64,000 nucleotides of DNA from Calliopsis andreniformis. Taxonomy: Eukaryota > Arthropoda > Insecta > Hymenoptera > Andrenidae. This document shows, in pieces, positions 25,101 through 38,280 of this stretch. Both the position numbers and the translations under genes were made by a program. Position 1 is the stretch's first letter; each line of letters begins with the position of its first letter. The notes below the pieces were generated by a model that was given only the letters and a program-made list of their open reading frames with translations, did no database searches and was not told the origin of the DNA. The stretch spans positions 14,574,157 to 14,638,156 of the forward strand of contig NW_027480429.1 of NCBI RefSeq assembly GCF_051401765.1, given 5' to 3'.

Positions 25101-28100
25101 TCCATCGTATAAAACGAATAATAGCAACCAGTGTGAAAGTTATGGTCATTTCTACGTTCCGGGCTTCCTAGGCTTCACTTTATGGCGTTGCTCCACGACA
25201 TCGAATAGCTACGGCCTTAGAAGTCAACGCCTGAAGCATAAAATGCAATAAAAATACAACAGTTTTTTCACCGTATAACAGGAATAATTGCAACAAGCGT
25301 GAAGGTAATGGTCATTTCTGCGTTCCGGGCAACCTAGGCTTCACCCTAGGGCGTTGTTCCACCAAATCGAATAGTTAGGGCCTAAGAAGTGAACGCCAGA
25401 AGCATAAAATACAATATAAATACAACAGTTTTACCATCATATAAAACGGATAATTGCAACCAGGATGAAAGTTATGGTCATTTCTACTTTCCGGGCAACC
25501 TAGGCTTCACCCTAGGGCGCTGCTCCAACAGATTGATTAGTTAGGGCCTTAGAAGTCAATGCCCGAAGCATAAAGTGCAATAAAAGTACATCAGTTCTTC
25601 CATCATATAACAGGAATAATTGCAACCAGTGTGAAAGTAATGGTCATTTCCATGTTCCCGGCAACCTAGGCTTCACTCTAGGGCGTTGCTCCACCTGATC
25701 GAATAGTTAGGGCCTTAGAAGTCAACGCCAGAAGCCTAAAATACAATAAAGATGCAACAGTTTTTCCATCGTATAACAGGAATAACTGCAACCAGTGTGA
25801 AAGTAATGGTCATTTCTACGTTCCGAGCATCCTAGGCTTCACTCCAGGGCGTTCGTCAACCAGATCGAATAGTTAGGGCCAAAGGAATCAAGGCCAGAAG
25901 CATAATATAGAATATAAATATAACAGTTTTTCCATCGTATAGAACGAATAATAGCAACCAGTGTCAAAGTTATGGTCATTTCTACGTTCCGGGCAACGTA
26001 GGCTTTACTCTACGGCGTCGTTCCACCAGATCGAATATTTAGGGCCTAAGAAGTCAACGCCAGACGCATAAAATATAATATAAATATAACAGTTTTTGCA
26101 TCGTATAAAACGAATAATAGCAACCAGTGTGAAAGATATGGTCATTTCTACGTCCCGGGCAACCTAGGCCTCACTCTAGGGCGCTGCTCCACCAGATTGA
26201 ATAGTTAGGGCCTAAGAAGCGAACGCCAAGAGCATAAAATACAATACATATACAGCAGTTTTTCCATCGTATAAAACGAATAATAGCAACCAGTGTGAAA
26301 GTTATGGTCACTTCTACGTTCCGGGCAACCTAGGGTTCACTCTAGGGCGTTGCTCCACCAGATCGAATAGTTAGGGACTAAGAAGTGAACGCCCGTAGCA
26401 TGAAATACACTAAATATAGAAGAGTTTTTCCATCGTATAACAGGAATAATTGCAACCAGTGCGAAAGTGATGGTCATTTCTACATTCAGAGCAACCTAGG
26501 CTTCACTCTAGGGCGTTGCTCCACCAGGTCGAATGGTTAGGGCCTTAGAAATCAACGCCAGAAGCATAAAATACAATAAAGATGCAACAGTTTTTCCATC
26601 GTATAACAGGAATAACTGCAAACAGTATGAAAGTACTGGTCATATCTACGTTCCGGGTAACCTAGGTATCACTATAGGGCGTTGCTCCACCAGATCGTAT
26701 AGCTAGGGACTTAGAATTCAACGCCATAAGAATAAAATACAATATAAGTACAACAGTTTTTCCATCGTATAAAATGAATAATTGCAACCAGTGTGAAAGT
26801 TATGGTCATTTCTACATTCCGAGCAACCTAGGCTTCACTCTAGGGCGTTGCTCCACTTGATCCAATAGGTAGGGCCTTAGAAGTCAACGCTAGAAGCATA
26901 AAATACAATAAAGATGCAACAGTTTTTCCATCGTATAAAACGACTAATTGCAAACAGTCTGAAAGTAATGGTCATTTCTACGTTCCAGGCAACCTAGGCT
27001 TCACCCTAGGGCGTTGTTCCACCAGATCGAATAGGTATGGCCTAAGAAGTCAACGCCATAAGAATAAAATACAATATAAATATAACAGTTTTTCCATCGT
27101 ATAAAACGAATAATAGCAACCAGTGTGAAGGTTATGGTCATTTCAACGTTGCGGGCAATCTAGGCTTCACTCTAGGGAGTTGCTCCACCAGATCAATCAG
27201 TTAGGGCCTTAGAAGTCAACGCCCGAAGCATAAAATACAAAATAAATAGAACAGTTTTTCCATTGTATAAAACGAATAATTGCTACCAGTGTAAAAGTTA
27301 TGGTCATTTGTACGTTCCGGGCAACCTAGGCTTCACTCTAGGGCGTTGCTCCACCAGATCGAATAGTTAGGGCCTTAGAAGTCCACGCCAGAAGTATAAA
27401 ATACGATAAAGATGCAACAGTTTTTCCATCGTATAAAACGAGTAATTGCAACCAGTGTGAAATTTATGGTCATTCCTACATTCCGAGCAACCTAGACTTC
27501 ACTCTAGAGCGCTGCTCCACCAGATCGAAGAGTTAGGTCCTTAGAAGTCAACGCCAGAAGCATAAAATACGATATAAATACAACAGTTTGTCCATCGTAG
27601 AACAGGAATATTTGCAACCAGTGCGAAAGTTATGGTCATTTCTGCGTTCCGGGCAACCTAGGCTTCACACTAGGGCGTTGCTCCACCAGATTCAACAGTT
27701 AGGGCCTTAGAAGTCAACGCCCGAAGCATAAAATACAAAATAAATGGAACAGTTTTTCCATTGTATAAAACGAATAATAGCAATCAGTGTGAAAGTTATG
27801 GTCATTTCTACTTTCCGGGCAACCTAGGATTCACCCTAGGGCGTTGCTCCAACAGATTGAATAGTTAGGGCCCTAGAAGTCAATGCCCGAAGCATAAAAT
27901 GCAATCAAAATACAACAGTTTTTACATCATATAACAGGAATAATTGCAACCATTTTGAAAGTGATGTTCATTTCTACGTTCCGGGCAACCTAGGCTTCAC
28001 TTTAGGGCGTTGCTCCACCAGATCGAATAGCTAGGGCCTTAGAAGTCAACGCCTGGAGCATAAAATACAAAATAAATAGTACAGTTTTTCCATCGTATAA

Positions 28101-28900
28101 AACGAATAATTGCTACCAGTGTGGAAGTTATGGTCATTCCCACGTTCCGGGCAGCCTAGGCTTCACTCTAGGGCGTTGCTCCACCAGATGGAATAGTTAG
28201 GGCCTTAGAAGTCAACGCCAGATGCATAAAATACAATAAAGATGCAACAGTTTTTCCATCGTATAAAACGAATAATTGCAAACAGTCTGAAAGTAATGGT
28301 CATTTCTACGTTCCAGGCAACCTAGGCTTCACCCTAGGGCGTTGTTCCTCCAGATCGAATAGGTAGGGCCTAAGAAGTCAACGCCATAAGAATAAAATAC
28401 AATATAAATATTACAGTTTTTCCATCGTATAAAACGAATAATAGCAACCAGTGTGAAGGTTATGGTCATTTCAACGTTCCGGGCAATCTAGGCTTCACTC
28501 TAGGGCGTTGCTCCTCCAGATCAATCAGTTAGGGCCTTAGAAGTTAACGCCCGAAGCATAAAATATAAAATAAATAGAACAGTTTTTCCATTGTATAAAA
28601 CGAATAATTGCTACCAGTGTAAAAGTTAAGGTCATTTCTGCGTTCCGGGTAACCTAGGCTTCACTCTAGGGCGTTGCTCCACCAGATCGAATAGTTAGAG
28701 CCTTAGAAGTCCACGCCAGAAGCATAAAATACGATAAAGATGCAACAGTTTTTCCATAGTATAAAACGAATAATTGCAACCAGTGTGAAATTTATGGTCA
28801 TTCCTACATTCCGGGCAACCTAGGATTCACCCTAGGGCGCTGCTCCAACAGATTGAATAGTTAGGGCCCTAGAAGTCAACGCCAGACGCATAAAATACAA
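22191..28900. repeat. Region F, mosaic of C-type monomers
   Basis: About 40 monomers of the families that also make up the C blocks, in partly different order. Internal duplications are visible: 22191-22555 recurs at 23353-23717 (shift 1162, 7 monomers); the cagatcaatcagttaggg monomer recurs 10 and then 23 monomers later (anchored at 22981, 24641 and 28459). The right part, 27875-28870, matches 40159-41154 at exactly 12284 bp (74 monomers), and 27045 onward matches 38499 onward at 11454 bp (69 monomers). No gene is present. Confidence 0.75.
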
Positions 28901-30530
28901 TAAAAATACAACAGTGTTTCCATCGTATAAAACGAATAATTGCAACCAGTATGAAACTTATGGTCATTTCTACTTTCCGAGCAAGCTAGGCTTCACCCTA
29001 GGGCGTGGCTCCAACAGATTGAATAGTTAGGACCTTAGAAGTGAACGCCCAAACCATAAAATGCAAAAAAAATACAACAGTGTTTCCATCATATAACAGG
29101 AATAATTGCAACCAGTTTGAAAGTGATGGCCAATTCTACGTTCCGGGCAACCTAGGCTTCTCTCAAGGGCGTTGCTCCACCAGATCGAATAGATAGTGCC
29201 TTAGAAGTCAACACCAGACGCATAAAATACAATATAAATACAACAGCGTTTCCATCGTATAAAACGAATAATTGCAACCAGTGTGAAAGTTATGGTCATT
29301 TCCACATTCCGTGTAACATAGGCTTCACTCTAGGGCGTTGCTCCACCAGATCGAATAGTTAGGTCCTTAGAAGTAAACGCCAGAAGCATAAAATACAATA
29401 TAGATACAACAGCTTTTCCATCGTATAAAAGGATTAATTGCAACCAGTTTGAACGTGATGGTCATTTCTCCCTTCCGGGCAAGCTAGGCATCACTCTAGG
29501 GCGTTGCTCCACTAGATCGAACAGCTAGGGCCTTAGAAGTCAACGCCAGAAGCATAAAATACAATATAAATACAACAGTTTTTCCATCGTATAAAACGAA
29601 TAATTGCAACCAGTATGAAACTTATGGTCATTTCTACTTTCCGAGCAACCTAGGCTTCACCCTAGGGCGTTGCTCCAACAGATTGAATAGTTAGGGCCTA
29701 AGAAGTCAACGCCAGAGGCATAACATACAATATAAATACAACAGTTTTTCCATCGCATAAAACGAATAATTGTAACCAGTGTGAAAGTAATGGTCATTTC
29801 TACGTTCCGTGCAAGCTGGGCTTCACCCTAGGCCGTTGTTCCACCAGACCGAATAGTTAGGGCCAAGGAAGTGAACGCCAGAAGCATAAAATACGATATA
29901 AATACAACAGCTATTCCATCGTATAAAACGAATAATTGTAACCAGTGTGAAAGTAATGGTCATTTCTACGTTCCGTGCAAGCTAGGCTTCACCCTAGGCT
30001 GTTGTTCCACCAGATCGAATAGTTAGGGCCTAAGAAGTGAACGCCAGAAGCATAAAGTGCAATAAAAATACAACAGTTTTTCCCTCGTATAACAGGATTA
30101 ATTGCAACCAGTTTGAAAGTGATGGTCATTTCTCCTTTCCGGGCAACCTAGGCTTCACTCTAGGGCGTTGCTCCACTAGACCGAATTGCTAGGGCCTTAG
30201 AAGTCAACGTCAGAAGCATAAAATACAATATAAATTCAACAGTTTTTCCATCGTATAAAACGAATAATTGCAACGAGTATGAAACTGATGGTCATTCCTA
30301 CTTTCCGAGCAACCTGGGCTTCACCCTAGGGCGTTGCTCCAACAGATTGAATAGTTAGGGCCTTAGAAGCCAACGCCCGAAGCATAAAATGCAATAAAAA
30401 TACAACAGTGTTTCCATCGTATAAAACGAATAATTGCAACCAGTATGAAACTTATGGTCATTTCTACTTTCCGAGCAAGCTAGGCTTCACCATAGGGCGT
30501 GGCTCCAACAGATTGAATAGTTAGGACCTT
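28880..30530. repeat. Junction and extra A-type 9-monomer unit before A2
   Basis: The sequence up to the monomer starting near 28871 follows the C-type order. Within that monomer (about 28890-28911) it switches to the A type (aaaatacaacagtgtttcc followed by gtatgaaacttatgg). From 29037 it follows the A1 monomers of 1495-2198, then from about 29740 the monomers seen at 41700-42660. Starts at 29037 and 30531 are 1494 bp apart, i.e. nine monomers. The switch keeps the 166-bp register. Confidence 0.7.
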
Positions 30531-33500
30531 AGAAGTGAACGCCCGAACCATAAAATGCAAAAAAAATACAACAGTGTTTCTATCATATAACAGGAATAAT
30601 TGCAACCAGTTTGAAAGTGATGGCCAATTCTACGTTCCGGGCAACCTAGGCTTCTCTCTAGGGCGTTGCTCCACCAGATCGAATAGATAGTGCCTTAGAA
30701 GTCAACGCCAGACGCATAAAATACAACATAAATACAACAGCGTTTCCATCGTATAAAACGAATAATTGCAACCAGTGTGAAAGTTATGGTCATTTCCACA
30801 TTCCGTGTAACCTAGGCTTCACTCTAGGGCGTTGCTCCACCAGATCGAATAGTTAGGTCCTTAGAAGTAAACGCCAGAAGCATAAAATACAATATAGATA
30901 CAACAGCTTTTCCATCGTATAAAAGGATTAATTGCAACCAGTTTGAACGTGATGGTCATTTCTCCCTTCCGTGCAACCTAGGCATCACTCTAGGGCGTTG
31001 CTCCACTAGATCGAACAGCTAGGGCCTTAGAAGTCAACGCCAGAAGCATAAAATACAATATAAATACAACAGTTTTTCCATCGTATAAAACGAATAATTG
31101 CAACCAGTTTGAACGTGATGGTCATTTCTCCCTTCCGGGCAAGCTAGGCTTCACTCTAGGGCGTTGCTCCACTAGATCGAACAGCTGGTGCCTTAGAAGT
31201 CAACGCCAGAAACATAAAATACAATATAAATACAACAGTTTTTCCATCGCATAAAACGAATAATTGTAACCAGTGTGAAAGTAATGGTAATTTCTATGTT
31301 CCGTGCAAGCTGGGCTTCACCCTAGGCCGTTGTTCCACCAGATCGAATAGTTAGGGCCTAAGAAGTGAACGCCAGAAGCATAAAATACGATATAAATACA
31401 ACAGCTATTCCATCGTATAAAACGAATAATTGTAACCAGTGTGAAAGTAATGGTCATTTCTACGTTCCAGGCAAGCTAGGCTTCACCCTAGGCCGTTGTT
31501 CCACCAGTTCGAATAGTTAGGGCCTAAGAAGTGAACGCCAGAAGCATAAAATGCAATAAAAATACAACAGTTTTTCCATCGTATAACAGGATTAATTGCA
31601 ACCAGTTTGAAAGTGATGGTCATTTCTCCTTTCCGGGCAACCTAGGCTTCACTCTAGGGCGTTGCTCCACTAGACCGAATTGCTAGGGCCTTAGAGGTCA
31701 ACGCCAGAAGCATAAAATACAATATAAATTCAACAGTTTTTCCATCGTATAAAACGAATAATTGCAACCAGTATGGAACTGATGGTCATTCCTACTTTCC
31801 GAGCAACCTAGGCTTCACCCTAGGGCGTTGCTCCAACAGATTGAATAGTTAGGGCCTTAGAAGCCAACGCCCGAAGCATAAAATGCAATAAAAATACAAC
31901 AGTGTTTCCATCGTATAAAACGAATAATTGCAACCAGTATGAAACTTATGGTCATTTCTACTTTCCGAGCAAGCTAGGCTTCACCCTAGGGCGTGGCTCC
32001 AACAGATTGAATAGTTAGGACCTTAGAAGTGAACGCCCAAACCATAAAATGCAAAAAAAATACAACAGTGTTTCCATCATATAACAGGAATAATTGCAAC
32101 CAGTTTGAAAGTGATGGCCAATTCTACGTTCCGGGCAACCTAGGCTTCTCTCAAGGGCGTTGCTCCACCAGATCGAATAGATAGTGCCTTAGAAGTCAAC
32201 ACCAGACGCATAAAATACAATATAAATACAACAGCGTTTCCATCGTATAAAACGAATAATTGCAACCAGTGTGAAAGTTATGGTCATTTCCACATTCCGT
32301 GTAACATAGGCTTCACTCTAGGGCGTTGCTCCACCAGATCGAATAGTTAGGTCCTTAGAAGTAAACGCCAGAAGCATAAAATACAATATAGATACAACAG
32401 CTTTTCCATCGTATAAAAGGATTAATTGCAACCAGTTTGAACGTGATGGTCATTTCTCCCTTCCGGGCAAGCTAGGCATCACTCTAGGGCGTTGCTCCAC
32501 TAGATCGAACAGCTAGGGCCTTAGAAGTCAACGCCAGAAGCATAAAATACAATATAAATACAACAGTTTTTCCATCGTATAAAACGAATAATTGCAACCA
32601 GTATGAAACTTATGGTCATTTCTACTTTCCGAGCAACCTAGGCTTCACCCTAGGGCGTTGCTCCAACAGATTGAATAGTTAGGGCCTAAGAAGTCAACGC
32701 CAGAGGCATAAAATACAATATAAATACAACAGTTTTTCCATCGTATAAAACGAATAATTGCAACCAGTATGAAACTTATGGTCATTTCTACTTTCCGAGC
32801 AACCTAGGCTTCACCCTAGGGCGGTGCTCCAACGGATTGAATAGTTAGGGCCTTAGAAGTCAACGACCGAAATATAAAATGCAAAAAAAATACAACAGTG
32901 TTTCCATCATATAACAGGAATAATTGCAACCAGTTTGAAAGTGATGGCCAATTCTACGTTCCGGGCAACCTAGATTTCACTCCAGGGCGTTGCTCCACCA
33001 GACCCAATAATTACGGCCTAAGAAGTCAACGCCAGAAGCATAAAATACGATATAAATACAACAGCTTTTCCATCGTATAAAGCGAATAATTGCAACCAGT
33101 GTGAAAGTAATGGTCATTTCTACGTCCCGAGGACCCTAGGCGTCACTCTAGGGCGTTGCTCCACCACATCTAATAGCTACGGCCTTAGTAGTCAACGCCA
33201 GAGGCATAAAGTACAATATAAATACAACAGCGTTTCCATCGTATAAAACGAATAATTGCAACCAGTGTGAAAGTTATGGTCATTTCTACATTCCGAGCAA
33301 CCTAGGATTCACTCTAGGGCGTTGCTCCACCAGATCGAATAGTTAGGTCCTTAGAAGCATACGCCAGAAGCATATAATACAATATAGATACAACAGCTTT
33401 TCCATCGTATAAAAGGATTAATTGCAACCAGTTTGAACGTGATGGTCATTTCTCCCTTCCGGGCAACCTAGGCTTCACTCTAGGGCGTTGCTCCACTAGA

Positions 33501-36500
33501 TCGAACAGCTAGGGCCTTGGAAGTCAACGACAGAGGCATAAAATACAATATAAATACAACAGCTTTTCCATCGTATAAAACGAATAATTGCAACCAGTGT
33601 GAAAGTGATGGCGAATTCTACCTTCCGGGCATTCTAGGCTTCACTATAGGGCGTTGCTCCACCAGATCGAAAAGTTAGTGCCTTAGAAGTCAACGCCAGA
33701 AGCATAAAATACAATATAAATACAACAGTTTTTCCATCGTATAAAACGAATAATTGCAACCAGTATGAAACATATGGTCGTTTCTACTTTCCGAACAACC
33801 TACGCTTCACCCTAGGGCGTTGCTCCAACGGATTGAATAGTTAGGGCCTTAGAAGTCAACGCCCGAACCATAAAATGCAAAAAAAATACAACAGTGTTTC
33901 CATCATATAACAGCAATAATTGCAACCAGTTTGAAAGTGATGGCCAATTCTACGTTCCGGGCAACCTAGGTTTCACTCCAGGGCGTTGCTCCACCAGACC
34001 GAATAGTTACGGCCTAAGAAGTCAACGCCAGAAGCATAAAATACGATATAAATGCAACAGCTTTTCCATCGTATATAACGAACAATTGCAACCAGTGTGA
34101 AACTAATGGTCATTTCTACGTCCCGAGCACCCTAGGCGTCACTGTAGGGCGTTGCTCCACCACATCTAATAGCTACGGCCTTAGAAGTCAACGCCAGAGG
34201 CATAAAGTACAATATAAATACAACAGCGTTTCCATCGTATAAAACGAATAATTGCAACCAGTGTGAAAGTTATGTTCATTTCTACATTCCGAGCAAGCTA
34301 GGATCCACTCTAAGGCGTTGCTCCACCAGATAGAATAGTTAGGTCCTTAGAAGTAAACGCCAGAAGCATAAAATACAATATAAATACAACAGTTTTTACA
34401 TCGTATAAAACGAATAATTGCAACCAGTTTGAAAGCGATGGCCAATTCTACCTTCCGGGCAACCTAGGCTCCACTCTAGGGCGTTGCTCCACCAGATCGA
34501 ATAGTTAGTGCCTTAGAAGTGAACGCGAGAAGCATGAAATACAATATGAATAAAACAGTTTTTCCATCGCATAAAACGAATAATTGCAACCAGTATGAAA
34601 CTTATGGTCATTTCTACTTTCCGAGCAACCTAGGCTTCACCCTAGGGCGTTGCTCCAACGGATTGAATAGTTAGGGCCTTAGAAGTCAACGCCCGAAATA
34701 TAAAATGCAAAAAAAATACAACAGTGTTTCCATCATATAACAGCAATAATTGCAACCAGTTTGAAAGTGATGGCCAATTCTACGTTCCGGGCAACCTAGG
34801 TTTCACTCCAGGGCGTTGCTCCACCAGACCGAATAGTTACGGCCGAAGAAGTCAACGCGAGAAGCATAAAATACGATATAAATACAACAGCTTTTCCATC
34901 GTATAAAACGAATAATTGCAACCAGTGTGAAAGTAATGGTCATTTCTACGTCCCGAGCACCCTAGGCGTCACTGTAGGGCGTTGCTCCACCACATCTAAT
35001 AGCTACGGCCTTAGAAGTCAACGCAAGAGGCATAAAATACAATATAAATACTACAGCTTTTCCATCGTATAAAGCGAATAATAGCAACCAGTATGAAACT
35101 TATGGTCATTTCTACTTTCCGAGCAACCTAGGCTTCACCCTAGGGCGTTGCTCCAACAGATTGAATAGTTAGGGCCTTAGAAGTCAACGCCCGAACCATA
35201 AAATGCAAAAAAAATACAACAGTGTTTCCATCATATAACAGGAATAATTGCAACCAGTTTGAAAGTGATGGCCAATTCTACTTTCCGGGCAACCTAGATT
35301 TCACTCCAGGGCGTTGCTCCACCAGACCGAATCGTTACGGCTTAAGAAGTCAACGCCAGGAGCATAAAATACGATATAAATACAACAGCTTTTCCATCGT
35401 ATAAAACGAATAATTGCAACCAGTGTGAAAGTAATGGTCATTTCTACGTTCCGAGCACCCTAGGCGTCACTCTAGGGAGTTGCTCCACCACATCTAATAG
35501 CTACGGCCTTAGAAGTCAGCGCCAGAGGCATAAAGTACAATATAAATACAACAGCGTTTCCATCGTATAAAACGAATAATTGCAACCTGTGTGAAAGTTA
35601 TGGTCATTTCTACATTCCGAGCAACCTAGGATCCACTCTAGGGCGTTGCTCCACCAGATCGAATAGTTAGGTCCTTAGATGTAAACGCCAGAAGCATAAA
35701 ATACGATGTAAATACAACAGCGTTTGCATCGTATAAAACGAATAATTGCAACCAGTGTGAAAGTTATGGTCATTTCTACATTCCGAGCAACCTAGGATTC
35801 ACTCTAGGGCGTTGCTCCACCAGATCGAATAGTTAGGTCCTTAGAAGCAAACGCCAGAAGCATAAAATACAATATAGATACAACAGCTTTTCCATCGTAT
35901 AAAAGGATTAATTGCAACCAGTTTGAACGTGATGGTCACTTCTCCCTTCCGGGCAACCTAGGCTTCACTCTAGGGCGTTGCTCCGCTAGATCGAACAGCT
36001 AGGGCCTTAGAAGTCAACGCCAGAAGCATAAAATACAATATAAATACAACAGTTTTTCCATCGTATAAAACGAATAATTGCAACCAGTATGAAACTTATG
36101 GTCATTTCTACTTTCCGAACAACCTAGGCTTCACCCTAGGGCGTTGCTCCAACGGATTGAATAGTTAGGGCCTTAGAAGTCAACGCCCGTACCATAAAAT
36201 GCAAAAAAAATACAACAGTGTTTCCATCATATAACAGCAATAATTGCAACCAGTTTGAAAGTGATGGCCAATTCTACGTTCCGGGAAACCTATGTTTCAC
36301 TCCAGTGCGTTGCTCCACCAGACCGAATAGTTACGCCCTAAGAAGTCAACGCCAGAAGCATAAAATACGATATAAATACAACAGCGTTTCCATCGTATAA
36401 AACGAATAATTGCAATCAGTGTGAAAGTTATGGTCATTTCCACATTCCGTGTAACCTAGGCTTCACTCTAGGGCGTTGCTCCACCAGATCGAATAGTTAG

Positions 36501-38280
36501 GTCCTTAGATGTAAACGCCAGAAGCATAAAATACAATATAGATACAACAGCTTTTCCATCGTATAAAAGGATTAATTGCAACCAGTTTGAACGTGATGGT
36601 CATTTCTCCCTTCCGGGCAACCTAGGCTTCACTCTAGGGCGTTGCTCCACTAGACCGAACAGCTAGGACCTTAGAAGTCAACGCCAGAGGCATAAAATGC
36701 AATATAAATACAACAGCTTCTCCATCGTATAAAACGAATAATTGCAACCAGTATGAAACTTATGGTCACTTCTACTCTCCGAGCAACCTAGGCTTCACCC
36801 TAGGGCGCTGCTCCAACGGATTGAATAGTTAGGGCGTTAGAAGTCAACGCCAGAGGCATAAAATACAATATAAATACAACAGCTTTTCCATCATATAAAA
36901 CGAATAACTACAACCAGTGTGAAAGTGATGGCCAATTCTACCTTCCGGGCAACCTAGGCTTCACTCTAGGGCGTTGCTCCACCAGATCGAATAGTTAGTG
37001 CCTTAGAAGTCAACGCCAGAAGCATAAAATACAATATAAATACAACAGTTTTTCCATCGTATAAAACGAATAATTCCAACCAGTATGAAACTTATGGTCA
37101 TTTCTACTTTCCGAGCAACCTAGGCTTCACCCTAGGGCGTTGCTCCAACGGATTGAATAGTTAGGGCCTTAGAAGTCAACGCCCGAACCATAAAATGCAA
37201 AAAAAATACAACAGTGTTTCCATCATATAACAGGAATAATTGCAACCAGTTTGAAAGTGATGGCCAATTCTACGTTCCGAGCAACCTAGGTTTCACTCCA
37301 GGGCGTTGCTCCACCAGACCGAATGGTTAAGTCCTTAGAAGTAAACGCCAGAAGCATTAAATACGATATAAATACAACAGCTTTTCCATCGTATAAAAGG
37401 AATACTTGCAAACAGTGTGAAAGTAGTGGTCATTTCTACGTTCCGGGCAAGCTAGGCTTCACCCTAGGCCGTTGTTCCACCAGATCGAATAATTAGGGCC
37501 TAAGAAGTGAACGCCAGAAGCATAAAATGCAATAAAAATACAACAGTTTTTCCATCGTATAACAGGATTAATTGCAACCAGTTTGAAAGTGATGGTCATT
37601 TCTCCTTTCCGGGCAACCTAGGCTTCACTCTATGGCGTTGCTCCACTAGATCGAATTGCTAGGGCCTTAGAAGTCAACGCCAGAAACATAAAATACAATA
37701 TAAATACAACAGTTTTTCCATCGTATAAAACGAATAATTGCAACCAGTATGAAACTGATGGTCATTTCTACTTTCCGAGCAACCTAGGCTTCACCCTAGG
37801 GCGTTGCTCCAACAGATTGAATAGTTAGGGCCTTAGAAGCCAACGCCCGAAGCATAAAATGCAAAAAAAATGCAACAGTGTTTCCATCATATAACAGGAA
37901 TAATTGCGACCAGTTTGGAAGTGATATCCAATTCTACGTTCCGGGCGACCTAGGCTTCACTCTAGGGCGTTGCTCCACCAGATCGAAAAGCTAGGGACTT
38001 AGAACTCAACGCCAGAAGCATTAAATACAATAAAAATACAACCGTTCTTCCATCGTATAACAGGAATGATTGCAACCAGTGTGAATATAATGGTCACTTC
38101 TACGTTCCGGGCAACCTACGTTTCACTCTATGGCGTTGCTCCACCAGATCGAATAGTTAGGGCCTAAGAATTCAACGCCAGGAGCATAAAATACGATATA
38201 AATACAACAGCTCTTCCATCGTATAAAACGAGTAATTGCAACCAGTGTGAAAGTTATGGTTATTTCTGCGTTTCGGGCAT
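30531..38280. repeat. Block A2, second copy of 1-8081
   Basis: Same ordered variant monomers as A1, with A8-tract copies at 30557, 32051, 32881, 33877, 34707, 35205, 36201, 37197 and 37861. Their spacing in monomers is 9, 5, 6, 5, 3, 6, 6, 4, against 9, 5, 10, 3, 2, 4, 6, 3, 4 in A1. The two blocks have therefore diverged by gain and loss of whole monomers. A2 closes with the agaactcaac monomer at 38001 and one further monomer, then breaks at about 38280 in mid-monomer (gcgtttcgggcat followed by C-type sequence). Confidence 0.85.
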
